A DNA stretch of 64,000 nt, from positions 744,379-808,378 of the forward strand of contig QJPP01001558.1 in the NCBI GenBank assembly GCA_003996215.1. The letters are read 5' to 3'. Below, in pieces: positions 46,728-58,185 of this stretch. A model generated the notes under the pieces. The model saw nothing but the letters and a program-made list of their open reading frames with translations. It was not told the origin of the DNA and did not search any database. This DNA is from Jaltomata sinuosa (Eukaryota > Streptophyta > Magnoliopsida > Solanales > Solanaceae). The position numbers and the translations under genes are program-made. Numbering within the stretch: the first letter of the stretch is position 1; every line of letters starts with the position of its first letter.

Positions 46728-46735
46728 GTCGTGAC

Positions 46736-47639
46736 AATGAAGAGAGCTAGGGTTTAAATGGTCAATAAAGTTTTGAATTGATGAAGAAGATGAGTTTGGA
46801 GAGAGTGATTAATTAAGTTGACAAAATTAAATACTACGAGGGGGTTTGTTGAGTTAATGAGGACTAACTAATATTTTTAAATCAAACCCTAAGTGAAATT
46901 TCCTTTAGACAAGAGAATTGTGAATAAAGTTACATTCTTTGGATTTGTATTGATGTAAATCGAACTTTGATTATTGTTTAGATTGAATTGTTGATTGTTG
47001 TTGATAAGCGCAGAAGTCATGCCCATAAGGTGAGTTATGACTTGTATTTACTGAAGTTCTTTTCTTACGAAGTCATGCCCATGAGGTGTGATACAATAAC
47101 AAATATGCGGAAGACAAAGTAACAAAGAATTCATGAGAATTCATGAAATAGCCATTTGAATACTTAGTCTATTTCTTCACTAGCATGGTTATCTTGTGTT
47201 TTGTTTATTTGAGCAAGTTGTTGACCGTCAAGTCTTCATCCCAAGCACCCTCTTAGCCTCCAAAGTAGTGATTCTATGAAAAGTCTACCAACTTCATAAC
47301 TCGGCTTCGTGTGCAAAATTTTGAGAAAATTTGACTTGCATCAAGGTGTTTGATCTAATATTTTTAAATGTTAATGTGAGTTTAATGGTAACGAGTAAGC
47401 TCACATTGCCCATCATTGAATTAGTCTATCTCGTGCTCTCTGTCTTCCTCTTTGTGCTTATCCGTCTAATGAATGTGCAGGTTGTGTCTACCTATCTATG
47501 TATGAGTGCTTTGTGGTAACTTTTTCAACCCTAAAACATACCTAATTACCTAGAAACATGACCAAGAAAGAAATATATCCCATCCCCCATCCAGAATTGT
47601 GTGCTGCTCTTTTATAGTGATGAAAGTCATAATGTACTC
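46736..47639. other. Intergenic DNA, nothing recognised
   Basis: I find no gene or defined element. The words GAAGTCATGCCCAT followed by AGGTG or GAGGTG occur twice (near 47011 and 47080), about 69 bp apart. Confidence 0.35.
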
Positions 47640-47965
47640 TCTTGTGTTATGATTATGATAAAGTTAAAAACATTGAAACTTTAATGCAAACTTTAATAAA
47701 TGATAATTGTATAAATTATTATAAACTTTATCATAATGAAGCATAACATAAATGATAACCGTACAAAGAATTATAAGTAATTGTACGAAGAGTTATTAAC
47801 TTTGTCACAATGAGATACAACATGAAGGGTGACCGTATAAAGGGTCACAAGTAGCCGTACAAAAGGTTTGCTAATATTGCCATAACGATGCACAAAAGAT
47901 TTGGTGGTCGTACAAATGACCACAAATAACCGTATAAAGGGTTATTAATTGTCACAACAGGGTAT
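47640..47965 (+). repeat. Imperfect tandem array of about 76-bp units
   Basis: Units built on TGATAACCGTACAAAGAATT / TGACCGTATAAAGGGTCACA / GGTCGTACAAATGACCACAA recur about four times, each followed by TAA(C/T)CGTA and a TTGTCACAA-like word. Within a unit, GACCGTA...GGGTCAC is also partly palindromic. Confidence 0.6.
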
Positions 47966-48329
47966 AAGAAGAAAATGAAAAGAATGAATTAATGAACTAA
48001 GCTATAAGTTTTTGCGATTATTTTCATGTTTCACTGTTGTACGATACTTAAGGAAGAATTATGATTTGTTTCCTTTCTTATCCCTTCATTAGCCGCATGT
48101 TTTTATTAAAGGTCTCGTTCTGACTATGTCGATGTAGATGAAGGTTTCATAGACGAGCAGATTACGAGCTAGGTTGCTTTATTCAGAAATTGATTTGGTG
48201 AGCTCCGCCTTTGACCGTGAAAATTCTTCTTTTTCAGTTAATCTTTTATTCATTTATCCAACATTTATTTTGGGGATTAGCCAAAAAGTCTATGTCCTGT
48301 GCATTCTCCTTAGTACTCTAGTAGACAAT

Positions 48330-49015
48330 GTCGGCTCTTGGGTGAAGCCGGTAAAGCAAACGCTTTATGCCCCATATTTTTTGGGGTCCCTTTTTTCAAT
48401 AATAGTAGTTTTATAAATTATTTTTTTAAAATTAAAATGAACAATTTTTGATAAGATAATAAATAAAAGAAAATTTTAAAAATAGATTTGAACAACTAGA
48501 AAATATTTTTAATTTCTTGTTTAATGATAAAAAGTCAAAATCACTAGGTGATAGGAACATTAAATTTTTTTTTGCCCTAACCACAAAATTTCTTAAAACA
48601 TAAAGTTACACAAATATTAATGTTTTAGACTTATTTTCAAATTACAAGTGTTAAGAATAATAATATAAATAGAAGATAATATTTTAATAGACTCAATCAG
48701 ATAAAAAGACTTGATTATTTTCAAATATATATATATAGCTAATTGAATAATGTTAACAATTCCTATAACAGTTGCGTATTTGGAAAATAAGTTTTTAAAA
48801 TTAAAATTGGTAAAATCTTACTTAAGTTTAACAATGCCTCAAGAGAGATTAATCGGAAATTTTTTTATTAGAGCAACGATTATGAAATTTTTTAGTGCAT
48901 CTCAAAAAGTAAGAAAATAGGAAATTCAAATAAGAATATATACAAAGTTTCTTAAAAGATATATAAGACCTCTCGTTATTGTTTGGCTTTAGGCCATCAA
49001 TTTCGCTGAGCCCTA
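48330..49015. mobile_element. Relative of the 15.4-kb element, diverged
   Basis: The left part (GGCTCTTGGGTGAAGCCGGT, GCTTTATGCCCC) and the right part (GGCTTTAGGCCATCAATTTC, GCTGAGCCCTA) resemble the ends of the 15356-16089 element. The interior is AT-rich and non-coding, and the exact ends are uncertain. Confidence 0.45.
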
Positions 49016-49199
49016 CATGTCAATAACGGCTTTATATCTGTGTTTTAGTAGGGTTATGGTTATTCACATTATTTGACATTATTTTCAGTGTTGTCAAGTT
49101 GTTTACAGATTTTGATATATTTTGAATTATTTAAGATTTATTGGAATAGAGTTTTGATCCAAAAGTTTAGTTATTTATTTTAAATGCAAGTGGGGGTAC

Positions 49200-49936
49200 G
49201 TGATGTTAAAGTATAGACTAGAACAATCGAAATGGTTCATTCGGACAAATTAAGATACCGAATGCCAATCATCTAAATAAGTCAATATGTACAAAATCAG
49301 ATATTTCCCATGCAGCGGGAGTTGTGAGTAGGATCATGTCAATCCTAGTATAGTTAGTATACTGAAATGTTATGAAGTGAATTTTGAAGTACATGTTAGC
49401 AACGAAGACTCTACCAAGGTACTAGAATCAGACTACAAGATTTTGTTGATTTAGATATAGCTGGAAATGTTGATGATAGAAAGAGTACTGCAGGCTATGC
49501 GTTTATTCTTGAAAGTGCAACAATCAGTTATATCTCAAAATCGCAAAAGATCACTGCGTTGTCTACCACATAGGCACAATATGTTGCAACAATGAAAGCA
49601 TGTAAGAAAATGATTTGGTTGAAGAGATTGTTGAAGGAACTTGAGCAAGAAATATTGGAAGTATCATTTGGCAAGAAACAATCACAGTGTCACTCAATTG
49701 GCAAAGGTCTCTCTGCATATCATTTAAGGACGAAGCATATTGATATTAAGTATCATTTTATTCGATCACTCTTGAATAAAGGTTCATTTAAGCTGGATAA
49801 GATTCACACTAACGAGAATCATGTTAATGTGTTAACCAAAGAAGCTGGAGACATGCTCGGCTTCTCTTGGCCTAGTTAACTAGAAGTTAGCTGAAACCAC
49901 CAACTCTATGATATACGATGCGGAAAATGGGAGAAT
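49200..49936 (+). pseudogene. Ty1/copia polyprotein 3' remnant (end of RT and RNase H)
   Basis: The sequence carries DLAGNVDDRKSTAGYAFIL and KSQKITALSTT, a stop in place of the expected Glu codon, AQYVATMKACKKMIWLKRLL, and later LRTKHIDIKYHFIRSLLNKG with ENHVNVLTKE. These are consecutive landmarks of copia RNase H. Upstream, ISHAAGVVSRIMS is the end of the reverse transcriptase, out of frame. Gag, protease, integrase and most of RT are missing, and no 5' LTR is visible. A purine-rich GGAAAATGGGAGAAT lies just before the LTR. Confidence 0.85.
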
Positions 49937-50173
49937 TGTTAAGTTTGTGGGCCTGATTTCGATTAGGATTAGGATTGAACGGCATCTTAAACATTTAAAA
50001 TTAGGGCTTTTTGCAGTCTATATAAATTTGAATTCATTAGTGTATTTGTAATCGTCTTTCATTGAGAAATACTAAGAATTGATTAAATGTGAATTTTCTT
50101 CCCTTCGTGGATTTCCCACGTAAAACTGTGTACTCTTTCTTTTCGGTATTAGTGCGTGTGGGGCACCTTTACA
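49937..50173 (+). mobile_element. Copia 3' LTR
   Basis: It starts TGTTAAG directly after the polypurine tract and I end it at CTTTACA, the near-inverted terminal heptamer, giving 237 bp. The internal CTTCGTGGATTTCCCACGTA is the usual R/U5 region of plant copia LTRs. The right edge is inferred from the TG...CA rule. Confidence 0.65.
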
Positions 50174-50664
50174 AAAGTGAAAGCATATTGTGAATTGGAT
50201 TATTCTTTTATAATTTTACAATTTTATTTCAGTCTTGTCGAATGCTTTGAGGGTCAGATTTATCTTCACCTATAATGAATCTGTGAGCAATTTAACCATT
50301 CTAGTTATATGTTTGGAAATAGAATCGATAGTAATATCCTTGTGGGAGTGTCAACTCGATGAAAAATCATTGAGTAGCCATCTAAAATTTGCCTTGAAAA
50401 AACAGCATGGACTGTATGAATTATAAGAGGATCTAGAGTGAAGTCAAACATTTGTTAAATTTAATCATCAAAATGAAAGGGAATTAAAATAAATAATTTA
50501 TTGGCGGAATGTGTGAACTAGAGTTTGGTAGCAAGGTTATAGTGTGTGAACTTAACTGCAATTTGGTTGATTTATGTATGGGTCTAAATTCGAATTTGAA
50601 AGCTGGGCATATTAGAAGGTGACACGTAGAAGTTGAAGACAGATCAGGCGTGCGATAACTTTTT
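50174..50664. other. Intergenic DNA, nothing recognised
   Basis: AT-rich sequence between the copia LTR and the truncated hAT copy. A 63-codon open frame at 50235 has no recognisable features. Confidence 0.35.
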
Positions 50665-51350
50665 AGCTCGAGCAAAATACAACTATCTAAGGTATTTCTT
50701 AAAAAAATAAGACAAAATATATTCATTTTATTTGGAATTTATGAAGTGAGTGATGACAATAAAATATTCAAATATTGCATATTAATAAGTCATAATAAAA
50801 ATAATCATTTATAATCATAATTAAAAAGTATTAAGTCATGCTAAAATAAATCTAATAAGTATTAACTACATGACTAAATATTAAATAGAAAAATAAATTA
50901 GTTTATGTATTTATGTAAAATTAAAGAATAAATATCTAATATGATTGTCATTCCTAGTGTTGGATTGAATAATCTTTTGTTAACATTCGTATTGATTTGG
51001 GCTTTATTTGAGTTACTAATATCTATGGGTTGTAAAAAGATTTATTGGACCATTTAAAATTCTAAGTTTAAACTTGAAATAATATATTGAAAGATAAAAA
51101 CTATGAAAAAGTTGAAGAAATATTTATAAATACATCACAAAAAATATTTTTATGTATAAAATATTTTTAAAAATAATATACATGTAATATCGGGTTGGTT
51201 CGGTTTGGTTTGACTTTTTTAGTTAAAACCAAACCAAACCAATTATAGTCGGGGTTTTTTCTCAATACCAAACCAAGTCAAACCAAACCACTAGTCGAGT
51301 TTTTTTTGCGATTTAATTCGATTCACGGTTCAATTTTGTGACAACTCTAC
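50665..51350. mobile_element. Truncated inverted copy of the 45.8-kb hAT element
   Basis: Read in reverse complement it follows the 45800-46727 element through shared words (ACAACTATCTAAGGTATTTC, GAGTGATGACA, ATTGTCATTCCTAGTGTTG, ATCGGGTTGGTTCGGTTTGG). It lacks the left terminus, and its right terminus is decayed (TTGTGACAACTCTA). Confidence 0.85.
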
Positions 51351-51468
51351 TTTAGGTAGCATATTTCATCCGATCAATTATGCGAAACCACAGTAAATAA
51401 TTAATGGATAACTAAGATATAACTAAACCACAAACTGCATTTTCCTATTACTTCCGGTTTTCATTAAT

Positions 51469-51745
51469 ATCCATCTATTCCAATTTACTTGACACTTTTT
51501 CTTTTAATCTGTTCCAAAAAAAATATCACATTTTTTTATTTGACAACTATTTAATAGCACCATTCCCATTTTTACCCTTATTATTGGGTCTTATTTTACA
51601 CTTTATTGTGAAGAAAAGTTAACTAAAAGTAGCATTAACATGACTTTAAGAAGGGCAATTTGGTAAATATAACAAAATCTTTCCTGATTTTTTAAATTCC
51701 ATGTCCGATCAAACGATACCACATAAATTGAGATAAAGAGAGTAG
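51469..51745. mobile_element. CTATTCC-type MITE, diverged
   Basis: TATCCATCTATTCCAATTTA at the left and CACATAAATTGAGATAAAGA at the right, with TTTTAATCTGTTCCAAAAAA internal, follow the order of the CTCCCTCCGT family with many substitutions. Confidence 0.65.
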
Positions 51746-53210
51746 TTTTTAGTTGTAACTTATGAGCTTAGATTCGATTTGGATCGGTTATTAATCAAAA
51801 CCAAAACCAAAACCAAATCAATTTAATTGATTTTTAAATTATTAAAACTAAAACGAACCAAATATAAAATACATTTATCGATTTGGTTGTTATCAATTTG
51901 ATTCGGTTTTGGTTCGATTGTACATTTATTAATCATACACTAAAATAAAAGAAATAATTCATTCAAAAGAAGAAGAAAAACAACAATTCATTGAAAAGGA
52001 AATGAATTATTTCATTTTGGATTTTATAATTCTTATACCAAAAGTCTAATTATGTTTTCTTTCTGCTTATATTGTTAGCTAATTCAATATACTAACAACA
52101 TAAACTTACTAAATAATGCATAAACTACTGATATTGCTGCACATATAAAAGACGCATCATACTTTACTTTTTTTCATTAGAATGCTGCATTTTTCGTATT
52201 GACACTGCAAATCATTCTTGAGTGGGGCCAAATAAGGAAATAAACTTTGATGAAATCATATGGGTGAAAATCGTTTACACCCTCCAACTTTGCTTTAAAA
52301 ATCAAACTCGCTCTTCAGTTTTGAAAAATAATCATTCCCCTCCCCCTCCCCCCCCACCATATGCAATGTCTATTGGGTGAAAATCATTTACACTCCTCAA
52401 CTTTGCTTTAAAATCAAACTCCCTTTTCAATTTTGAAAAATAATCATTCTCCCCTTTTTTCCTAATTTATTTTTCTAAATGTCTATTCTACCCTTACATT
52501 ATCAATCATTATCTTTTTTTTCGTTTTTATCAATCATTATCTTTTTTTTCGTTTTTACTTCTTTAAAATTGTAATATTTTTATTTTTTAATCTATGTAAT
52601 AAATTCTCTATAAAAAATATTATTTTCACTGAAAAAAGAGAAGGAAAAAATTTGATTGAGTATAGAAGTTAATGTCGTTCTATAATACAATAAAGGAACA
52701 GAATTAAAAAATAATTTTATTAATAATAATGAAAACTATAATGTAATAACTTTATAAATATATTTTGATGCATGTAATAGAAAATAATTATTAAAAAAAT
52801 CTTAAAAAATATTTATTTATATTATAAATAAATTTTAAATTATATTAGAAAATATTTCATTAATGACAATCAAAATTCTTTTATCTATATAGACAATAGA
52901 GAATAAGAGATAAGTGAAAGTTAAAGAAAATATGCAGGGGCGAGAGTGTTTACCCAAACCCCTCGATAAAAAAATATATTGTATATAAAAGGTATTTTTT
53001 TTAATTTTAGAGTGTATATATAGATTTTGAATCCATTCAACACAGGACTAGAGGTTGACTCAGTGATTTAGGAGGTTCAAAATTCATTTTGAGGTTTCAA
53101 GTTCAAATTCATATATATACATATATATTTAATGCAAGTGATATTAAAATAATAATTATAAAAAATAATATTTAATTTTACAATAAATTTATAAAAGAAT
53201 TATTCTACTT

Positions 53211-53297
53211 ATAATATTAATGAACTAAAATAAAAAACTATAAATACTTAGATTAAAAAATAAAATATTATATATAATATAATTTTTCTTTTACATA
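53211..53297 (+). repeat. Left copy of an 85-bp direct repeat flanking the nested insert
   Basis: ATAATATTAATGAACTAAAA through TTTTACATA is repeated at 55303-55387 with only a few changes. This is far longer than a retrotransposon or transposon target duplication. Confidence 0.85.
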
Positions 53298-55303
53298 TAA
53301 TTTTCCTTTTACAATGGAATATACTGAGTATGCGAGATATGCATAAATATAATAAAACATGATAAGAACATACTTAAGACATGTTTGAAATTGAGTTCAT
53401 GCATAATCAAAGAAATCGTTAGTAAATATCACAGTTTGAGTAATAAGCATGAGATAGAAGTCAAACCTCAAAATAAAACATCATAAAGCTTAGAAAACTT
53501 GAAAACATTCATACGAGAGTTTCTTATAATCGGCAATAGACCATGTGAGCTACATGGAATCTAACTATATAACCCTAGTTAGCAAAGCTGCCCCGAACCT
53601 TGTCGGGGTATGGGGCACCATTCATATCATACGTGGAACCACTTTCATAAGGAGACACTCTCAACTAATGAGGACCTTTTTTCATGAGGAGACACTCACA
53701 ACTAACGAGGATCCTTCTTCGTGAGGAGACACTCTCAACTAATGAGGATCCTCTTCGCCTACGCTGACAACGTAGTTTTGGACTTGGGTTGTCTAGAACC
53801 CTCATCGCTCGGTGCTAAATACTACTGTCAAAACATATATATAGCTCATATAATACTTGTGACATATCTAATGTCAAAACTGTTTGAAAAGCATAAAGAC
53901 ATATCTGATGTCATAAAATCTCAAATCATAAGTCATAAAGCTTAGCATAGCCATAATTCAAAACATATTGTTCTTTCTAAATTCATAACTTGAAGAATTA
54001 GGCATGCAAAATTTTATGATAATAGAGGTCATGTTATTTGAACATGCTAATTTTGCTTGAAAACATGCCATTCAATGAAGTCATGCTAGAATTATCATTA
54101 AACATATGGACTCTTGAAATTATGCAAGGAATCTTAATGAAAAATGGGTAATGAGTGGAAAATCATGAATTGATACCTTAAAACAAAATCCATAATTTCC
54201 CCCCAATTTGGGTAAGAACCCTAATTTCACAATTTCATAAATCAAAGTAAGAATCATGGGTTTTGGGCATAAGGGTGAAAGGAATCCCTTATTGAATACC
54301 CACATACCTGAACTTGAAGCTTTCCTAACTTGGGACTTGATCAGGATGGAGACGTGGAGATGAAACCCTAGGTCTTGGAGCTTGAGAGAAGAATCTTTTT
54401 TCTTTCTTCTTGAGGTTGGATTGAAGGAATGAGGAGAAACTTAACTAAATATGAATAAATACCCTTTAAATAGGCCTAAAATGACTTAGTATAGGAGTTA
54501 AAAGAGTGAGAAATCACAAAAATATTCCAAGGAAAAGAGTCTGAAAAACTGTTAAAAATTTCATCACAGGCTTCTACGGGCATGAACTACGGTCCGTGAA
54601 TGGAGGTCGTGGTTCTCAAACCACTCTTTCAGGCTTCTAGGAAGATTTCATGAGTGGGTTTCACGGCCCGTGGACCATTCCACGACCCATGTAACCCTCC
54701 CATGAATTTCAGACAAAAATTCGAGTTTCAGGAAATTTTCAAGCCTCTGGACTGATTTCCACGAGGGGAAAGCACGACCCGTGGTTTGATCCATGACCCG
54801 TGGATCAACCTCGTGATTCTAAAGCTAAAAACTGATCTGAAAGTTTGATTTCACGGATCCAAACCACGGGTCGTGGTTTGATCCACGAGCCGTAGATGGC
54901 TCTCGGGGTTTCTGTCTGTCATTTTGACAGACAAACACATTTTAGTAAAACGCTGATAAATTTTTACTCTGGACTTGTATTAATGCGCGGTCAGTGGCAT
55001 TCGAAAGAATACTCGAAGATCTTTAATTTGGTGGGTACTAGGTCACCTAACTCTTAATATTCTAGGAGTTATGATTGTTTGAAGTTGACCCTTGAAAAAT
55101 CTTACACTAAAACTCAATCGATAAGGAAACTTTCAACTCAACTTTGAGCTAGAGGTTCTTTATGACCCTTGTTCGTATTTAATACACCTCCAAAACTTAA
55201 GAATATGTCTTAATACTTAGATACATAAAAAATTATCTAGTTCGGGTCTAACAACACATGAAGAATGGTTCAGATTTGGCTTAGAATTTTCTGGAGTGTT
55301 ACA
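53298..55303 (-). mobile_element. LTR-like insert (probable solo LTR or LTR fragment, gypsy-type)
   Basis: On the minus strand the insert opens TGTAACACTCCAGAAAATTC, a start typical of plant gypsy LTRs. It contains many CACGACCCGTGG/CCACGGGTCGTGG palindromic words (54590-54900), and a 37-bp minisatellite near 53651-53761. No protein domain is seen. The other boundary, near 53298-53330, is not certain. Confidence 0.5.
53651..53761 (+). repeat. 37-bp minisatellite, three copies
   Basis: GGAGACACTCTCAACTAATG and close variants start at 53651, 53688 and 53725, each followed by AGGA(C/T)C and a T/C-rich spacer. Confidence 0.9.
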
Positions 55304-55386
55304 TAATATTAATGAACTAAAATAAAAAACTATAAATACTTGGATTAAAAAACAAAATATTATATATAATATAATTTTTTTTACAT

Positions 55387-55387
55387 A
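55387..55387 (+). repeat. End point of the right copy of the 85-bp direct repeat (55303-55387)
   Basis: The right copy of the repeat described at 53211-53297 ends here. Immediately after it the right arm of the foldback continues. Confidence 0.6.
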
Positions 55388-55519
55388 AATGAAGGAATGA
55401 ATGTCAAGGATAAAATGAACATTACATATGATAAAGGGGGAAAATGATTATTTTTCAAAGTTGAGGGGGGAGTTTGATTTTTAAAGCAAAGTTGAGTGGT
55501 GTAAACGATTTTCACCCAA

Positions 55520-56206
55520 ATTTAATTAGAAATTTGTACACATATATGGATATTCAACCAACTGAAATTCCAAATGTCATGACTTGCATGTCTAATCTAG
55601 ACACACATCTAAGAAGTTTATACAATTATTATGCAAATATAGTTAACATATCTACTGAACAGTCTGCACCTGTACCTAATCTAAATATTCCTACTACTTT
55701 TGCTTCTACATCTTCTTCATATGATGAAGATGAAAGTCTTGCTAACTACTTTATTTGGGGTACTTTTAGTTCTACTCAAAATTTTGGCAGGAACGTTGAT
55801 GAGCTTCAATTCTACTTGTAGAAGGGGAATGAGTCAAAGGATAATTTCTATCCATTGATATGGTGGAGGGACAACTCAAAACAGTTTTCAATTCTTGGAG
55901 CGATGGCTTGAGATATATTAAATGTGTCAATTTCAACTGTGGCATCAGAGAGCGCATTTAGTCAAGCAAGACAGCAGTTAAGAGACGCCCGATATTCAGC
56001 AACGCTTCGAAAGTTCTAGCATATTTCAGAGATTGGACCAGATCTAAGCAAATAAATCAAGGACGTGAAGATGAAAATTAAGATGAACCGGAAGACGAAG
56101 TAATTAGAGAAATATTTGCAAGTGAAGATTTAGGTGATGATACTGCAATCGGACCAACACCTCATACTGCCCTTGATGAAATTACAAAAATGGTTCAAAA
56201 TATGTA
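55520..56206 (+). pseudogene. hAT transposase C-terminal remnant
   Basis: The dimerisation (hATC) region is recognisable: FYPLIWWRDNSKQFSILGAM, a stop, then DILNVSISTVASESAFSQAR, the hallmark STVASESAFS motif. Upstream are about 100 residues of linker-like sequence. Premature stops occur near 55819, 55909 and 56018. The N-terminal BED finger and catalytic core are absent: the frame runs directly into the end of the 52262-55517 foldback. The tail ends in TAA near 56206. Confidence 0.8.
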
Positions 56207-56272
56207 AAAAAAAAAAAGTACTCTTTTCAATATTTATTATAAGAGTTTAGACTTTCGAGTTTAGAGCATTAG

Positions 56273-56368
56273 GCCTAATCGAGTAGAACCCTTCTTAAAA
56301 GGTGATTGTGTAAATTAGGTGCCTAATCAAACAGAACCCTTCCTAGAAGGTGACTGTGTAGATTAGGA
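56273..56368 (+). repeat. 48-bp tandem repeat, two copies
   Basis: GCCTAATC...AGAACCCTTC...AAGGTGA(T/C)TGTGTA(A/G)ATTAGG occurs at 56273 and 56321 with a handful of differences. It lies in the presumed 3' region of the hAT remnant. Confidence 0.85.
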
Positions 56369-56854
56369 AGATGCTCTTGTTAAATTTGTATTTGGAAAAT
56401 TTTACTTACAATTTAATACATTATATGAATTATGAAATAACAAATTAAACTTACTGGTTTTAGCTTTGAATTTTATTAAATATTATCTTATTTTATATAT
56501 AAAAATTGAGACTTTAAGTTTAAGACTTTAACTCTTTAAGTTTGTATTAAAATATAGTAACAAGATACAAATATAACTTACAACTTATAAAAAGACTTGA
56601 AAAGATTTTTTAGTTTTAAAATAACTAAAATTATATTTAGAAATACAGTAGTTCTAGAATTTTTCTTTTACAGTTTTAACTTTTACATAGTATTGAGATT
56701 TGAAATTTTAAATAATAAAAATTTAAAAAGTATGTAATAAAAAAATACATTAATTATTTTTTTAATATTCTGTTCTAGAATCTAATTAAATTTTGAAAGA
56801 AGAAAATATATTTAAATTTTAAACATACAAAAATAAAATAAAATATTTTTTTAA

Positions 56855-57300
56855 TGTAATCTGGCCCGACCCGATCCGGTATAATTCGAAACCGAACGGG
56901 TCATGTTAAGCTCTTTAGGGACCGGACCGACTGAATTCAAATAGGGCCAATCCGATAACCAACCCGGTCCCGAACTCGGTCGGTTCAATTTTGGGTAACT
57001 TACATAAAACACACATCTTTGGGAGCTTATTACTCTTTTTCCCATCTCAATCCCGCTCGGATACATCCCTCACCTCGGAATACATCCCCAAACTACTCGG
57101 ATACATCGACATTCTTTGGTTTTACCTTTGATACATCGGGTGAGATGTATCTGAGGTGAGACGATGTATCCGAGATGAGACGATGTATCACGACCTGAGG
57201 GGATGTATCCGAATGATTTATGTGGTATATTAAGTAATTAAAATAAAGTAATGGGAGAGTCTTTCAATTTTGTCCGACCCAACCCGACCCGGCCCACTAA
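56855..57300. mobile_element. hAT subterminal region interrupted by a GATACATC repeat
   Basis: Dense CCCGACCCG, CCGGACCG and CGGTTC words (56860-57000 and 57270-57297) are typical of hAT subterminal sequence and fit the transposase remnant upstream. Between them, about 57065-57252 is copy 2 of the dispersed GATACATC repeat seen at 20776-20966. Confidence 0.55.
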
Positions 57301-57383
57301 ACACCTTTGGCCCTTTGGCCCAATTTATTTTCTTCTACCCTGTTGAAGTTGTTGTTTCTTGAATTCTCCTTTCTTCTACATCA

Positions 57384-58038
57384 ATGGCGTCGTCGTATTG
57401 GAGCTCTCCATGTGATTTTTGCAGTCGTTTTTTTATGTATATCTGAAATATGTTGCGATGGCATCATGTGTCCTTTTTATAGGGTGAAAACCCTAGAAAT
57501 TTCATCTGATCCCTTATTTGATGAATGCGTTAAAAATCAAATGGTTTCTTTTCAACTTGATTTGGATGATTTTGCTGCATATCTGCATCCATTTTCAGAT
57601 AAAGCCTTGACTGCCTACTTCGATTTTATAGTCCAATCAGAAAAAAAGATTCGTCTTGACATACAAACTCAAATCTCCTCTCTTGGAAAGTAAGTCGTTT
57701 CGATTTTTTGATAAATTTTTTGAAGTTCAGTATTCACATCATCAAGAAATCAGTTAACTTTGTTTCACCTCTAAGCATCAAAATTATAATACAAGAAAAC
57801 AATTTTGAAGTTTGTAGGTTATTTGGAAGAGATGATTGTTTATAATATGACTATTCATTGGTATCCTTAGGATATTGACACATCAAATTATTGGCAACGG
57901 CTCAAAACTTGCAACTTTTTCATTTCTTGTTTGTCCAGGGAGATCAGCAAGGGAAGTTTTCCATTGCTCTGGTGGAGCGTCTATGCGACTATTTTCGCCA
58001 TGCTGGGGATCATAGGATTCGGCATGGCATGGAGGTAA
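57384..58038 (+). CDS. Small tail-anchored membrane protein, family not recognised
   Basis: Proposed exons: 57384-57436, 57483-57689 and 57939-58038. The start ATGGCGTCGTCG (MASSYWSSPCDFC) sits in a good plant context. Exon 2 encodes KTLEISSDPLFDECVKNQMV and an amphipathic FSDKALTAYFDFIVQSEKKI region. Exon 3, entered in the phase set by the GGAAA/GTAAGT donor, encodes SFPLLWWSVYATIFAMLGII, a clear transmembrane helix, then GFGMAWR and a TAA stop. The product would have about 119 residues with an N-terminal soluble part and a C-terminal anchor. The weak point is the first intron: 46 nt is short for a plant. Alternatives are a start at 57466 (MCPFYRVKTLEI) or read-through from 57307. The promoter would lie in hAT debris. 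Codon-like composition and the phase-consistent helix argue that it is real. Confidence 0.5.
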
Positions 58039-58185
58039 TGAGCTACATCCATATGGTGATGTTCTTAACGAGGTATTTCATTACTTTGCTATTTGTTAAT
58101 CATGTTAGTGCTGGAAAGATACTTTCTTATGTACAATTTTTTTAATCAACATGGATCTTCCATGAGCAAGTTTGGAGTAACATAT

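Larger units (their letters stand above)
52262..55517. mobile_element. Large foldback (MULE-like) element with a nested insertion
   Basis: The left end GGGTGAAAATCGTTTACACC, followed by CAACTTTGCTTTAAAAATCA and GAAAAATAATCATTCCCC, is mirrored at the right end (reverse complement GGGTGAAAATCGTTTACACC, then CAACTTTGCTTTAAAAATCA and GAAAAATAATCATTTTCCC). The left terminus is present twice, the second copy starting near 52376. The flanks aaatcatat and aaatttaat are only a 6/9 match. A 2-kb insert occupies roughly 53298-55303. Confidence 0.7.

Noticed and set aside
49200..50173. Intact copia retrotransposon
   Set aside because: Only the end of RT, RNase H and one LTR are present, with an in-frame stop; no 5' half or second LTR is visible.
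54590..54900. CACGACCCGTGG words as regulatory binding sites
   Set aside because: They recur within an LTR-like insert and look like a family-specific sequence; no gene lies next to them.
57891..58145. 84-codon frame over exon 3 of the small membrane gene
   Set aside because: The phase fixed by the exon 2 donor selects another frame, which gives a clean membrane helix; this frame reads through intron and 3' UTR.
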